Assembly: GCF_016881005.1 (NCBI RefSeq)
Contig: NZ_JACOPV010000002.1
Coordinates: 124,001-188,000, forward strand
Length of the DNA stretch: 64,000 nucleotides
Origin: Pseudomonas arcuscaelestis
GTDB taxonomy: Bacteria > Pseudomonadota > Gammaproteobacteria > Pseudomonadales > Pseudomonadaceae
Reading direction: 5' to 3'
The position numbers and the translations under genes are program-made. Positions 9,204 through 18,503 of this stretch are shown piece after piece. Under the pieces are notes generated by a model that saw only the letters and a list, made by a program, of their open reading frames with translations, did not search any database and was not told the origin of the DNA. Each line of letters opens with the position of its first letter. Position 1 is the stretch's first letter.

Positions 9204-10439
9204 CTAGGCCTGTCGGCGCGTTGCCAAGGTCAAGGGGGGTACTTGAAGCGTGGCTTTAGCCGCGACCTTGAGGGTCGCCTGCGGCTTACCCAGGGCCACC
9301 ACACTGTTGAGCAGAATGCGCACCAGTTCGGTTTGGCGGCGTACGCCAGTCTTGGAGAAGATCGAACGCAGGTGCGCCCGTGCCGTGTTGCGCCGGATAT
9401 TCAACGACTCGGCAGCCTCTTCCAGCGACAAACCGTTGGCCAGTTCCATCGCCAGGGCCGTCTCGGCCTTGGTCAGGTTGAACAGTTGCTTGGTCACCAC
9501 ATCGCTGGCCAGGGATTTGCTCGCCGCATCGCGGATGTACACCAGAGCAGCCGGCTTGCCCTTCTCGTCAGCCCAATCCAGTGAGGGTATCGGCTCGACC
9601 ACCAACCCCAGATTGACTTGCCCGGATGGGCGGCTCACCGACATCGCATCGGCACTTTTTGCAGTGCCCTCGGCAAAGGCGGCACGAATAAGACGCTGCA
9701 GCTCGCGATTATCGCTTGGGTACGTCGCCTCCAGGCGTCCGCCTACCAGTTTCAGGCCATCGCCACTGGCAAGAATGCCCTGCGCCACCGGATTGACCCG
9801 CAGCACACTGCCGCATTCATCCAGCACCAGGGTAGCCACCGACAGACGACTGATAGCCTGGGCGTACAGTTCGCTGAGCGACTCGCTGCGATCGAGCAGG
9901 TTGTGAATGTTCAGGGCTCGGCGCAGGTGCGGCACGAACATGCTGCACAGGGCACGCTCCTTGGCGCAGAAGTTGGGCGAGGACTTGGGCCGGGTGATAC
10001 GAAAGCGCAACTTGCCGCCATCTGGCGTGGAAATGTCAGCGCCCATCACGTGATAGACGTTCTGCTGGCTGCAATACATCTTGAAGTAGGCGTTTTGCTC
10101 CCACTGCGCCGAGGACATGATGTCATCGACGGTGAACACCTGGTCCGGCGCCTGGTTGGTAAAGGGTGTATGGGTTTGCGGGTAGGCCATGTAGATGACT
10201 TCGCCCTCGCCTTCGATATCTCCGGCGATGATCATCACACCCATGTCGGGCTGATCGGGAACCCGCAGAATCAAGGTGACGTAGTTGGCCTTGAATGCTG
10301 TACGCAGGTTTTCCAGGGTACGGGCCATCGGCTTGGGATCGAGTGCGCCATCGTAGATGTCGCCAACCAGACGGTCGTAGCCAGCAAGGTCCAGGCCCAA
10401 TTGGGCCAGTGCATCGTGAGTCAACACAGAATTTTCCAC
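9204..10439 (-). CDS. LuxR-type transcriptional regulator (possible TeiR/TesR type)
   Basis: A 411-residue protein with a C-terminal LuxR helix-turn-helix at about residues 320-384 (LTKAETALAMELANGLSLEE, then NIRRNTARAHLRSIFSKTGV). The N-terminal 300 residues have no receiver domain; a PAS-like sensor part is plausible around residues 190-290. The GTG start at 10439 is supported by AAGGAG six bases upstream. Size and layout resemble TeiR/TesR, the LuxR-type activator of steroid degradation in Comamonas testosteroni. With a DUF1302 protein, an HSDH-like SDR and a lower meta-pathway nearby, it is the obvious candidate regulator of this island. Ligand and targets are inferred. Confidence 0.85.
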   Translation of the reverse strand: MENSVLTHDALAQLGLDLAGYDRLVGDIYDGALDPKPMARTLENLRTAFKANYVTLILRVPDQPDMGVMIIAGDIEGEGEVIYMAYPQTHTPFTNQAPDQVFTVDDIMSSAQWEQNAYFKMYCSQQNVYHVMGADISTPDGGKLRFRITRPKSSPNFCAKERALCSMFVPHLRRALNIHNLLDRSESLSELYAQAISRLSVATLVLDECGSVLRVNPVAQGILASGDGLKLVGGRLEATYPSDNRELQRLIRAAFAEGTAKSADAMSVSRPSGQVNLGLVVEPIPSLDWADEKGKPAALVYIRDAASKSLASDVVTKQLFNLTKAETALAMELANGLSLEEAAESLNIRRNTARAHLRSIFSKTGVRRQTELVRILLNSVVALGKPQATLKVAAKATLQVPPLTLATRRQA

Positions 10440-10501
10440 TGTCGTCTCCTTGCTCGGGTAAGGCCCACTGGCCTCCCCTTGTTATTTTTATTGTTTTGGC
10501 A

Positions 10502-10520
10502 GCGGGGCAAGCCCGCGGTA
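10502..10520. repeat. REP-like palindromic core
   Basis: GCGGGGCAAGCCCGC resembles the core of P. putida-group REP elements. It sits in the 145-bp gap between the RND transporter and the LuxR-type regulator and could stabilise or attenuate the transcript. It is a single, short copy, so the assignment is tentative. Confidence 0.4.
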
Positions 10521-10584
10521 ACGCGTGTACAAATTGCACGTTGGCGCTTGCCGCGACAATATGCCGCGCAAGTTTATTTTCAGG

Positions 10585-13005
10585 TCACTGTGAATCACGT
10601 GCAGCCGGGCTCGATTTCAACGGGTATTCCCCTTGTGGCGCAGGTGCTGCGGGCTTGCTGGCCACCAGTCGGCGGCCACGGTTGAACCAGGCGGCCAGCG
10701 CCGGCAAAAGAAAAATTGCCCCAAGTACGTTGACCAGGAACATGAACGACAGCAGCACGCCCATGTCGGCCTGGAATTTCAACGGTGCGAAGGCCCAGGT
10801 GATGACCCCGATGGACATGGTCAGGGCCGTGAACACAGCCGCCGTACCACGCTGGCACATCGCTTGATAAAAGGCTTCACGCAGACTCGCACCGGCAGCC
10901 ATTTCATGCTGGATACGTTCGTACAAGTAGATGCCGTAGTCGACCCCAACCCCAACCCCCAACGCCATTACCGGCAAGGTGGCCACTTTCAGACCGATGC
11001 CCAGCAGCGCCATCAGCGCATTGCAGAGGATGGCGACAATTGCCAGCGGCACGAGGATGCACAACACCGCGCGAATAGAGCGGAACGTCAGCCAGCAGAA
11101 CAGCGCGACCGAACCAAACAATGCCGCGAGCATGAAAATCTCGGCATGTTTGACCGCCTCGTTGGAGGCTGCCATAACCCCGACGTTGCCGCCGGCCAGG
11201 TAGAAAGTCAGCTCAGGCGTGCCGACCTGATCAATGATACGCCGGGCCTCGGCAAGCACATGGCTGACCGTAGCGCCCTCGTGATCGGCGAGAAACACTA
11301 GAATCTGCATCTGCTGACAGCCATCCGTGACCAATCCGTCGTCCGGCATGTAGGCGCGGGCGCCCTGGCTCAAGCCTCGGGCCGAACCCGGAATGGCTGC
11401 CCAGCGCGGGTTGCCTTCGTTGTTGCCGGCAATGATCACCTTGCCCATGCCCGCTACGCTCTGTACTGACTGCACGCCCTTGACCGCGCGCATGCGAAAG
11501 TCGAAGGCTTCAACCGCGCGCATCACCTCAGGTGACAGGCAGCCTTCCTCAATACCCTTGACCTCGACGAACACCGAGAGCACATCCAGACCGATGGAGT
11601 AGCTGCCGACGATCTTCTCGTTATCGAGGTTGTAGCGTGAATCGGCGCGCAGTTCCGGCGCACCGGCGCCGATATCACCCACCGCCAGGTCGCGCGCCTT
11701 GTAGGCCCCCGCTGCCAGCAGCAACAGGCTCAAGGCAAACACGCTCAATGCAGGCTTGGGCTCGGCCAGCGCCGACAACTTCCACCACAACCGATGGCGA
11801 CTGCCACTCTCGGCCTTGGCACGGCGCAATACCGACGGCTCCAGACGCAGATCGGCGATGATCACCGGCAACATCAATTTGTTGGTAATGATCATCAGCA
11901 TCACGCCGATACAGGCGGTGACCCCCAGCTCGTGCACGATGGGAATATCAATGAGCATGATCACGGCAAACCCCAGGGCATTCATCAACAGCGCCAGGGA
12001 GCCGGGAATGAAGATTTTGCAGAATGCACCGTGGGCGGCCTGCACTGAACTGCGGCCGGCCAGCACCTCCTGCTTCCACGCGTTGGTCATTTGCACCGCA
12101 TGGGATACACCAATGGAGAAAATCAGGAACGGCACCAGAATCGACATCGGGTCGATGCCCAGGCCCAGCAACGGCAGCAGGCCCAGTAACCAGACCACTG
12201 GCAGCAGTGCCACCACCAGCGCTACCACGGTCAGGCGCCAGGAGCGAGCGTACAGCCACAGCAAGGCAGCGGTGATCAGAAAGGCAATGACAAAGAAGCC
12301 GATGACCGTGTTCAGCCCTTCCACAACATCACCGACCAGCTTGGCAAAGCCGACGATGTTGATTTCAATCTGCTCGTTGCCGTATTTGGCGCGAATCTCC
12401 TCCAGGTGCTGCGCGACCTGGGCGTAATCCACTGGTTTACCGGTCTGCGGATCCAGGTCCTGCAGGTCGGCACGAACCATCGCCGACTTCAGGTCATTGG
12501 CCACCAGCCGTCCGATCTGCCCGGAAGTTGCGGCATTGCTGCGCACCTGGGCCAAGTCCTGGGGTGAACCGTCGAAGCGTGGCGGTACCACCACATCACC
12601 AAAGAACCCTTCTTCAGTGATTTCGATGTAGCGCACGTTAGCGGTAAACAGCGACGTCACGCTGGCGCGGTTGACTCCAGAAATGAAGAACACCTCGTCG
12701 CTGACTTTGCGCAAGGTATCGAGGAACTGCGCGTTATAAATGTCGCCTTCACCCTTCCAGCGCACACTGACCAGAAAGCGGTTGGCGCCGGTAAAATACT
12801 GGCTGAAGCGCAGAAAGTTGACCATGTACTCATGGCGCACCGGAATCTGCTTGCTGAAGCCTGGATCCAGATGGGTGTGCGTGGCGCTGTAACCCAGGCC
12901 CAGGGTCAATAACACGAACAGCAGCAGAAGGCCCTTGCGCCATGCCATCAGGTAGTCGGCAATACGTTCGACTCCGCACGCTACCCAGCTTTTAGCTTGA
13001 TTCAT
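10585..13005 (-). CDS. RND-superfamily (MMPL-type) transporter
   Basis: An 806-residue inner-membrane protein with RND two-fold architecture: one transmembrane helix near residues 24-43, a large periplasmic loop, a helix bundle around 235-400, then the same pattern repeated in the second half with a final bundle after about residue 620. GVGVGVDYGIYLYER and the equivalent GIDPMSILVPF region are typical sterol-sensing/MMPL stretches. The start follows GAGG and lies 9 bp after the YCF48-like gene, so the two are co-transcribed. RND plus YCF48-like plus DUF1302 is a recurring set in clusters for hydrophobic substrates; trafficking of lipid-like substrate across the envelope is inferred. Confidence 0.9.
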   Translation of the reverse strand: MNQAKSWVACGVERIADYLMAWRKGLLLLFVLLTLGLGYSATHTHLDPGFSKQIPVRHEYMVNFLRFSQYFTGANRFLVSVRWKGEGDIYNAQFLDTLRKVSDEVFFISGVNRASVTSLFTANVRYIEITEEGFFGDVVVPPRFDGSPQDLAQVRSNAATSGQIGRLVANDLKSAMVRADLQDLDPQTGKPVDYAQVAQHLEEIRAKYGNEQIEINIVGFAKLVGDVVEGLNTVIGFFVIAFLITAALLWLYARSWRLTVVALVVALLPVVWLLGLLPLLGLGIDPMSILVPFLIFSIGVSHAVQMTNAWKQEVLAGRSSVQAAHGAFCKIFIPGSLALLMNALGFAVIMLIDIPIVHELGVTACIGVMLMIITNKLMLPVIIADLRLEPSVLRRAKAESGSRHRLWWKLSALAEPKPALSVFALSLLLLAAGAYKARDLAVGDIGAGAPELRADSRYNLDNEKIVGSYSIGLDVLSVFVEVKGIEEGCLSPEVMRAVEAFDFRMRAVKGVQSVQSVAGMGKVIIAGNNEGNPRWAAIPGSARGLSQGARAYMPDDGLVTDGCQQMQILVFLADHEGATVSHVLAEARRIIDQVGTPELTFYLAGGNVGVMAASNEAVKHAEIFMLAALFGSVALFCWLTFRSIRAVLCILVPLAIVAILCNALMALLGIGLKVATLPVMALGVGVGVDYGIYLYERIQHEMAAGASLREAFYQAMCQRGTAAVFTALTMSIGVITWAFAPLKFQADMGVLLSFMFLVNVLGAIFLLPALAAWFNRGRRLVASKPAAPAPQGEYPLKSSPAARDSQ

Positions 13006-13014
13006 TGCCGCCTC

Positions 13015-13986
13015 TCACTTGCCAAGGGCGGCAACGCTGCCACCGGAATCCTGGAATACGCCACGCTCGCCACCGACCAACAAGCGCGAGCCGAGCATTA
13101 CCGCAGAGGTCAAGGTGCCAAGCCCGGCCAGGCGACCGACACCCACCAACTGGCCGCGCTCATCAAGGCGCACCAACGAGCCCCCGGCGCCGACGATCAG
13201 CAAGCCACCCTGTTCGGGCAGGCGCACATGGCCATACAGCGGCAAGGTGTTGCCCACTTTGAGCTGCGTCCAACTGCTGCCGAAGTCATGACTGACAAAC
13301 ACGTGGCCGCGCATGCCGTAGCTGACCCAGCGATCGGCACTCAACCGCACAACGCCAAACAGCGAGCCGTTGTAGAACGCCGGCAGCGCCTGCCAATGCT
13401 GGCCCGCATCGTTGCTGCGCAACACCAGCCCCTGCTCGCCAACCAGCATGCGCCGCCCGTCTGCGCCGCCATCCATGCTGTTCAAATGTGCGCTGTCGAC
13501 TTCCAGTTCCAGGGTGCGCCAGCTCAGGCCGGCATCGTCAGACTGGTAGAACTTGCCAAAGCTGCCATAGGCCAACACCCGCTCAGCACCTGCAGCCCAG
13601 GCGCCCAGCAGCGGCTCGCCAAGGTTCTGGTCATGGCGCACTTCCTGCCAATGGCTACCGCCGTCGGTAGAGCGCAGAATCCAGCCGTCATGGCCCACCG
13701 CCAACAGCCGTTGCTGGCCCAGGTCGACCAAACCGGTCAGTGCGACATTGCGTTGTGGCGTAAGCTCGGCCGGCTGCCAACTGACACCCTGGTCATCGCT
13801 GAACAGAATGCTGCCGCGCTCGCCTACCGCCAGCACCCGATCGTTCAGCTTGAGCAGCGCGTTGATTTGCATGCGATCAGTGCGCAAGGGTTCGTCCCCT
13901 GGTTCAGGCGCCGACCTTGGGGCGAAAGCGAAGACGATGGTTGCCGCCACCACCAGGCAAACCAGATATCCGATCAACGAGCGCAT
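13015..13986 (-). CDS. YCF48/BNR-repeat periplasmic protein
   Basis: A 323-residue protein with an N-terminal hydrophobic signal or anchor (LIGYLVCLVVAATIVFAF) followed by a beta-propeller with at least five Asp-box-like repeats: FSDDQGVSW, RSTDGGSHW, QSDDAGLSW, RSNDAGQHW and VSHDFGSSW. These match YCF48/HCF136-like propellers, which also occur beside RND/MMPL transporters in bacterial catabolic clusters. GGAG precedes the ATG with eight-base spacing. It is the first gene of the leftward YCF48-RND-LuxR-SDR set. A helper role for the RND transporter is inferred from linkage only. Confidence 0.88.
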   Translation of the reverse strand: MRSLIGYLVCLVVAATIVFAFAPRSAPEPGDEPLRTDRMQINALLKLNDRVLAVGERGSILFSDDQGVSWQPAELTPQRNVALTGLVDLGQQRLLAVGHDGWILRSTDGGSHWQEVRHDQNLGEPLLGAWAAGAERVLAYGSFGKFYQSDDAGLSWRTLELEVDSAHLNSMDGGADGRRMLVGEQGLVLRSNDAGQHWQALPAFYNGSLFGVVRLSADRWVSYGMRGHVFVSHDFGSSWTQLKVGNTLPLYGHVRLPEQGGLLIVGAGGSLVRLDERGQLVGVGRLAGLGTLTSAVMLGSRLLVGGERGVFQDSGGSVAALGK

Positions 13987-14298
13987 AGTGGTCGCTCCGT
14001 TGTGGCATGACTCAGGTACACAAGGACATTCATGCGGCCAATCCTCTTGTTCTGCTGCGCTTCACGCGGGTTGCGCGAAACGTAAAGGGGGCATTGCCTG
14101 CACTGAATAATCACGCCTGGATAGCCTGGCAGCATCGTCCATATGGCTTACAAAAAGTCGCTTTTGTCCTGTGGCGATTGTTTGCCAACTCTGATCATGA
14201 GCGTGCCGCAACGCGTAACGCGGTTGCGGCAGAAGATGGGGGGTATCGAGTGCTGGGGGCTAGCGGACGCTGCCCCGCGAACAGTGCCTGAAAACGCG
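13987..14298. other. 312-bp intergenic region
   Basis: This is the gap between the YCF48-like gene and the leftward flavoprotein gene. It must contain the promoter for the YCF48-RND set. I see no convincing ORF, terminator or strong dyad in it. Confidence 0.5.
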
Positions 14299-15000
14299 TC
14301 AGGCCAAGGGGTACAACGCCTCATCGAATTGCGACAGGCGCGGGAACGTCAGCGGCAGGTCATCCGACAAATGCTCCAGACGCTGCTGGTAGCTGTGCAA
14401 AAACGCCGTGCGGGCGTCTTCACTGATGTACGGCACGTGCCAGGCCACGAACGGCTCAAGTACCTCAAAGCCGACATACGCCAGGGTGCCGCGCAACAGC
14501 GGGCGCAACAGGTCTTCCAGCGGACCGTGAATCGCACCTTCGCCAAACATGTGCTCGCGCCCGCCAAGGGTGACGGTCACCAGGGCTTTTTTGCCCACCA
14601 GGCCACCCTGGTCATAGAAACGCTTGCCGCCATAGCAAACCCCGGACACCAGTACCCGATCGAACCAGCCCTTGAGGATCGCCGGCGTCGAAAACCAGAA
14701 GATCGGAAAGTTGAACACGACAAGATCGGCCCAGAGCAACTTGTCCAGTTCCTGCTGGATATCAGCGGCAATCGATCCACTTTTAACCCCAAGGCGCTGT
14801 TCCAGCGCATAAACCAGGTACTCGGGGTTTTCTCGAGCGTTGAAGTCTTCGGCACTGGCCACCGGGTTCCAGTTCATCGCATACAGATCACTGACCTGAA
14901 CCTGATGCCCTTGGGCCTCGAACGTCTGCACCGCCTGATCGCGCAAGGCAGCAGTGAACGATTGCGGTTCTGGATGGGCATGGACGATCAATACTTTCAT
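14299..15000 (-). CDS. NAD(P)H dehydrogenase (quinone)-like flavoprotein
   Basis: A 233-residue flavodoxin-fold protein of the NQO/MdaB/KefF family. MKVLIVHAHPEPQSF at the N-terminus forms the FMN/FAD phosphate-binding region; VFNFPIFWFSTPAILKGW is the family's central signature, followed by FDRVLVSG. Two-electron reduction of quinones or similar acceptors with NAD(P)H is the family reaction. It starts 12 bp after the dual ATPase gene ends and is the last gene of the leftward ABC importer operon, suggesting that the imported compound or its product is redox-active. That link is inference. Confidence 0.9.
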   Translation of the reverse strand: MKVLIVHAHPEPQSFTAALRDQAVQTFEAQGHQVQVSDLYAMNWNPVASAEDFNARENPEYLVYALEQRLGVKSGSIAADIQQELDKLLWADLVVFNFPIFWFSTPAILKGWFDRVLVSGVCYGGKRFYDQGGLVGKKALVTVTLGGREHMFGEGAIHGPLEDLLRPLLRGTLAYVGFEVLEPFVAWHVPYISEDARTAFLHSYQQRLEHLSDDLPLTFPRLSQFDEALYPLA

Positions 15001-15012
15001 GAAAACATTCCT

Positions 15013-16659
15013 TTAAGCAGGTTGCACAGTAGAAGGCGCCGCACGTGAAGCCAGCAGTCGGTCCAGCCAGTCCGGATCCATTTCTGGCTCGGAAGAGAAC
15101 AGCAGGCCGGTGTAGTTCTGATGGGGCGGAGTGAAGATGTGTTCGCGGCTGCCGTGATCGACCACCCGTCCGCGCTGCATGACCAGCACTTCATCGGCGA
15201 TGGCACGCACCGTGGCAACATCGTGAGTGATAAACAGATACGCAACGCCCAACTGCTGCTGGATGCGATTGAGCAACTTCAACACGCCTTCGGCCACCAA
15301 CTGATCCAGGGCAGAGGTCACTTCATCGCAAATGATCAGCTCAGGCTCGGCAGCCAGCGCCCGGGCAATACAGATTCGCTGCTTTTGTCCGCCAGACAGC
15401 TCTCGCGGCTGACGCTCCATGTACAGCGCCGGGTCAAGTTCGATCATCTCCAGCAACTCGGCGACCCGCTTGCGCATAGCCTGGCCCTTGAGTCCGAGGT
15501 AGAACGTCAATGGCCGGCCGATGATGTCGACGATGCGCTGGCGCGGATTGAGCGCGGTGTCGGGAATCTGATAGATCATCTGCACGCGGCGCAGTTGCTC
15601 CTTGCTCCGTTGACGAAAGTCAGCCGGCAAAGCCTGGCCTGCGTACAACACCTGTCCAGCGGTGGGCGGCAACAGGCCAGTGATCAAGCGGGCCGTGGAG
15701 CTTTTGCCGCTGCCCGACTCACCGATCACCGCCAGCGTCTGGCCACGGTGCAGTCTCAACGAGACATCATGCAGCACCGGCTGCTGGCCGTAACTGGCAC
15801 AGGCCTGGCGAACCTCAAGCAAGGGCTCGCCCTGGGCTGGACGTGGCTTGGGCTCGGTGTGGAAGCTGCGGACCGCCCACAACGACTTGGTGTATTCCTG
15901 CGTAGGTGCGTCGAGCATGCTGCGGGTGTCGGCTTCTTCAACCCGTTTGCCGTGGCGCAGCACCATGATGCGGTCGGCCATCTGCGCGACCACGGCCAGG
16001 TCATGACTGATGTACAGCGCAGCACTGCCGTAGGTCTTGACCGCATCGCGAATCGCCGACAGCACTTCAATCTGGGTGGTGACGTCGAGTGCCGTGGTGG
16101 GCTCATCAAATACAATCAGGTCGGGGTGGCAGGCCATGGCCATGGCAGTCATCACCCGCTGCAACTGACCGCCAGACACCTGATGCGGGTAGCGCTGGCC
16201 GATCTGCTCGGGGTTGGGCAAACCCAACACCCGGTACAGCTGTACCGCTTCGGCTTCGGCCTGGGTGCGGCTGATCCCGCCATTTTTCACTGCGCTTTCA
16301 ACATGCTGGTCAATCAGGCGATGGGCCGGGTTGAATGAAGCCGCAGCGCTTTGCGCGACGTAAGCAATGCGTAGTCCGCGCAAGCGTCGCAAGGTTTCGG
16401 CACGGGCACCGACCAACTCCATGCCATCGAAACGTACCGAGCCGCCCGTGATCCGGCAACCGTCACGCACATACCCCATTGCGGCCAGGCCAAGGGTCGA
16501 CTTGCCCGCCCCCGACTCGCCAATCAGGCCCAATACCTCACCCCGTTGCAGCGTCAAGTCGATGCCCTTGATCAAGGGATGCCAGGCATCTTCGTAGTGC
16601 CCTTCGATACGCAGATCGCGGATTTCCAGCAACGGCGCTTGATTCGTGATGTCAGTCAT
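15013..16659 (-). CDS. ABC importer, fused dual ATP-binding subunit (DppD-DppF/YejF type)
   Basis: A 548-residue protein with two complete ATP-binding cassettes. The first has Walker [10 protein letters not shown], signature VSGGQLQRV and Walker [13 protein letters not shown]; the second has [18 protein letters not shown] and [12 protein letters not shown]. This fused form is found in oligopeptide, nickel and YejF-type importers. A longer frame begins at 16701 inside the permease gene, but the ATG at 16659 has AAGGAG with eight-base spacing and yields the normal N-terminus; it lies 2 bp after the permease stop. It powers the importer with the two permeases and the Tat-exported binding protein. 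Confidence 0.95.
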   Translation of the reverse strand: MTDITNQAPLLEIRDLRIEGHYEDAWHPLIKGIDLTLQRGEVLGLIGESGAGKSTLGLAAMGYVRDGCRITGGSVRFDGMELVGARAETLRRLRGLRIAYVAQSAAASFNPAHRLIDQHVESAVKNGGISRTQAEAEAVQLYRVLGLPNPEQIGQRYPHQVSGGQLQRVMTAMAMACHPDLIVFDEPTTALDVTTQIEVLSAIRDAVKTYGSAALYISHDLAVVAQMADRIMVLRHGKRVEEADTRSMLDAPTQEYTKSLWAVRSFHTEPKPRPAQGEPLLEVRQACASYGQQPVLHDVSLRLHRGQTLAVIGESGSGKSSTARLITGLLPPTAGQVLYAGQALPADFRQRSKEQLRRVQMIYQIPDTALNPRQRIVDIIGRPLTFYLGLKGQAMRKRVAELLEMIELDPALYMERQPRELSGGQKQRICIARALAAEPELIICDEVTSALDQLVAEGVLKLLNRIQQQLGVAYLFITHDVATVRAIADEVLVMQRGRVVDHGSREHIFTPPHQNYTGLLFSSEPEMDPDWLDRLLASRAAPSTVQPA

Positions 16660-16661
16660 TT

Positions 16662-17489
16662 TCAGCACTCCTTGAGGCCGCTGGATGCGTGCAGGACCCA
16701 ATCCACGACAAAGTTGACGCTGACCGTGATCAACGCCACCGCCAGTGCTGGCAACAGCGGGCTGATGTCACCAAAGGTGATCAGCACCGCGTTGTCACGC
16801 ACCATGCTGCCCCAGTCCGCCGTTGGCGGCTGAATGCCCAGGCCCAGAAACGACAGCGCACTGATGAACAAGAACACAAAGCAAAAACGCAGGCCGAACT
16901 CAGCAATCAGCGGCGCTGCAGCATTGGGCAGCACCTCGCGGCTCACCAGCCACCACAGCCCTTCACCTCGCAACCGCGCAGCCTCGACAAAGTCCTGGAC
17001 CACCACGTTCATGGCCACGGCCCGCGACAGGCGAAATACGCGGGTAGCATCGAGCAGCGCAATCACCAGAACCAGCGAGGTGGCCGTGGTGCCCACCACG
17101 CTGAGAATCAACAAGGCAAAAATCAGTTGCGGGATGGCCATCAGAACATCCACCACCCGCGACAGGCCCTGGTCGATCCAGCCGCCTTTGATCGCGGCCA
17201 CCAGACCGCAAAAGCCACCGAGAGCAAAGGCCAGCACCGTGGTCAGAAAGGCGATACCCAAGGTATTGCGTGCGCCGTACACCAGGCGGCTGAACATGTC
17301 CCGCCCGAGGTTGTCGGTGCCCAGTAGGAATTCGCCGCCCCAAGGCGCAAAGCCCTCGCCCACCACCTGGGTTTCGCCATAGGGCGCCAACACTGGGGCA
17401 AACACGGCCACCAGCACATACACGACAATCACCAGCAGGCCGAACTTGGCGCTCAAGGGCGCACGCGACAGTTGTTTGATCATGCTCAT
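16662..17489 (-). CDS. ABC importer permease (DppC type)
   Basis: A 275-residue inner-membrane permease. The N-terminal helix (FGLLVIVVYVLVAVFAP), LGTDNLGRDMFSRLVYGAR and the cytoplasmic EAA loop EAARLRGEGLWWLVSREVLP are characteristic of the DppC/OppC branch; ALSFLGLGIQPPTADWGSM near the C-terminus is the family hallmark. About six transmembrane helices are expected. It lies 3 bp after the DppB-type gene and 2 bp before the ATPase gene, so translation is probably coupled through the operon. Confidence 0.95.
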   Translation of the reverse strand: MSMIKQLSRAPLSAKFGLLVIVVYVLVAVFAPVLAPYGETQVVGEGFAPWGGEFLLGTDNLGRDMFSRLVYGARNTLGIAFLTTVLAFALGGFCGLVAAIKGGWIDQGLSRVVDVLMAIPQLIFALLILSVVGTTATSLVLVIALLDATRVFRLSRAVAMNVVVQDFVEAARLRGEGLWWLVSREVLPNAAAPLIAEFGLRFCFVFLFISALSFLGLGIQPPTADWGSMVRDNAVLITFGDISPLLPALAVALITVSVNFVVDWVLHASSGLKEC

Positions 17490-17492
17490 GCG

Positions 17493-18452
17493 TTACCCCT
17501 TCGGATGCATCAGGCGTGGATTGCTGGCAATCGACAGCACATCGGCCGTGGTATTGAGCACGATGTAGGTGGCGGCAAAGATCAGGCTGCAGGCCTGCAC
17601 CACCGGAATGTCACGCTTGGCCACCGAATCGACCAGCAACTGGCCCAGGCCTGGGTAAACGAACACCACTTCGACCACCACCACGCCAACCACCAGGTAA
17701 GCAAGGTTCAGGGCGACGACGTTGATGATCGGTGCCAGGGCGTTGGGCAAGGCGTGGTAGAAGATGATGCGTGCCGGGCTGATGCCCTTGAGCCGGGCCA
17801 TCTCGATGTACGGGCTGGCCAACAGGTTGATGAGCGCCGCACGGGTCATGCGCATCATCTGCGCGACCACCACCAGGCTCAAGGTCAGCACTGGCAGCAG
17901 CGAACGCTCCAGGACTTCGCCGAAGCTCGCCCCTGGGCTCAAATTGGAAATGCTCGGCAACCAGTTGAGCTTGACTGCAAAGACCAGAATCAAAATGTAG
18001 GCAACGAAGAATTCCGGAAACGACACCGCACTCAAGGCACTGGTATTGAGCAGCCGATCAAACCAGCTGTTGCGATACAACGCGCAAAGCATCCCCAGCA
18101 GCAACGCCAGCGGCACCGAAATCAACGCGGCAAGCGCGGCGAGGCTGAAGGTGTTGGCCAGGCGCGCACCGATCAGATCGGCAATCGGCCGCTGGTTGGC
18201 AAGCGACACGCCCAGATCGCCCTGCAGCAATTGCCAGGCCCAATGGCCGAAGCGGGTCAACGCCGGTACATCCATGCCCAGTTGTGCACGCAGCGCCGCT
18301 ACGGTTTCTGGCGTCGCGGCCTGGCCAAGCATGGCCTGGGCGACATCGCCGGGCAGCATCCCCACCGCGAGAAAAATGGTTACCGATACCGCAAACAGCG
18401 ACAACAACCCCAGGGCCAGGCGCTGCACAAGCAGTTTATAAAGACTATTCAC
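17493..18452 (-). CDS. ABC importer permease (DppB type)
   Basis: A 319-residue permease of the DppB/OppB branch. It has the N-terminal helix (LGLLSLFAVSVTIFLAVG), the LGMDVPALTRFGHWAWQLLQGDLG region and the EAA loop EMARLKGISPARIIFYHALP; the C-terminal EVVFVYPGLGQLLVDSV is also typical. It forms the transmembrane pore with the DppC-type partner encoded 3 bp downstream. The substrate may be a peptide, opine, metal complex or other small molecule. Confidence 0.95.
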   Translation of the reverse strand: MNSLYKLLVQRLALGLLSLFAVSVTIFLAVGMLPGDVAQAMLGQAATPETVAALRAQLGMDVPALTRFGHWAWQLLQGDLGVSLANQRPIADLIGARLANTFSLAALAALISVPLALLLGMLCALYRNSWFDRLLNTSALSAVSFPEFFVAYILILVFAVKLNWLPSISNLSPGASFGEVLERSLLPVLTLSLVVVAQMMRMTRAALINLLASPYIEMARLKGISPARIIFYHALPNALAPIINVVALNLAYLVVGVVVVEVVFVYPGLGQLLVDSVAKRDIPVVQACSLIFAATYIVLNTTADVLSIASNPRLMHPKG

Positions 18453-18503
18453 CGAACAGCTCCTCCAACAGGCACAACGAAAGGTGATGGCTCGGGCCCG
18501 AAC

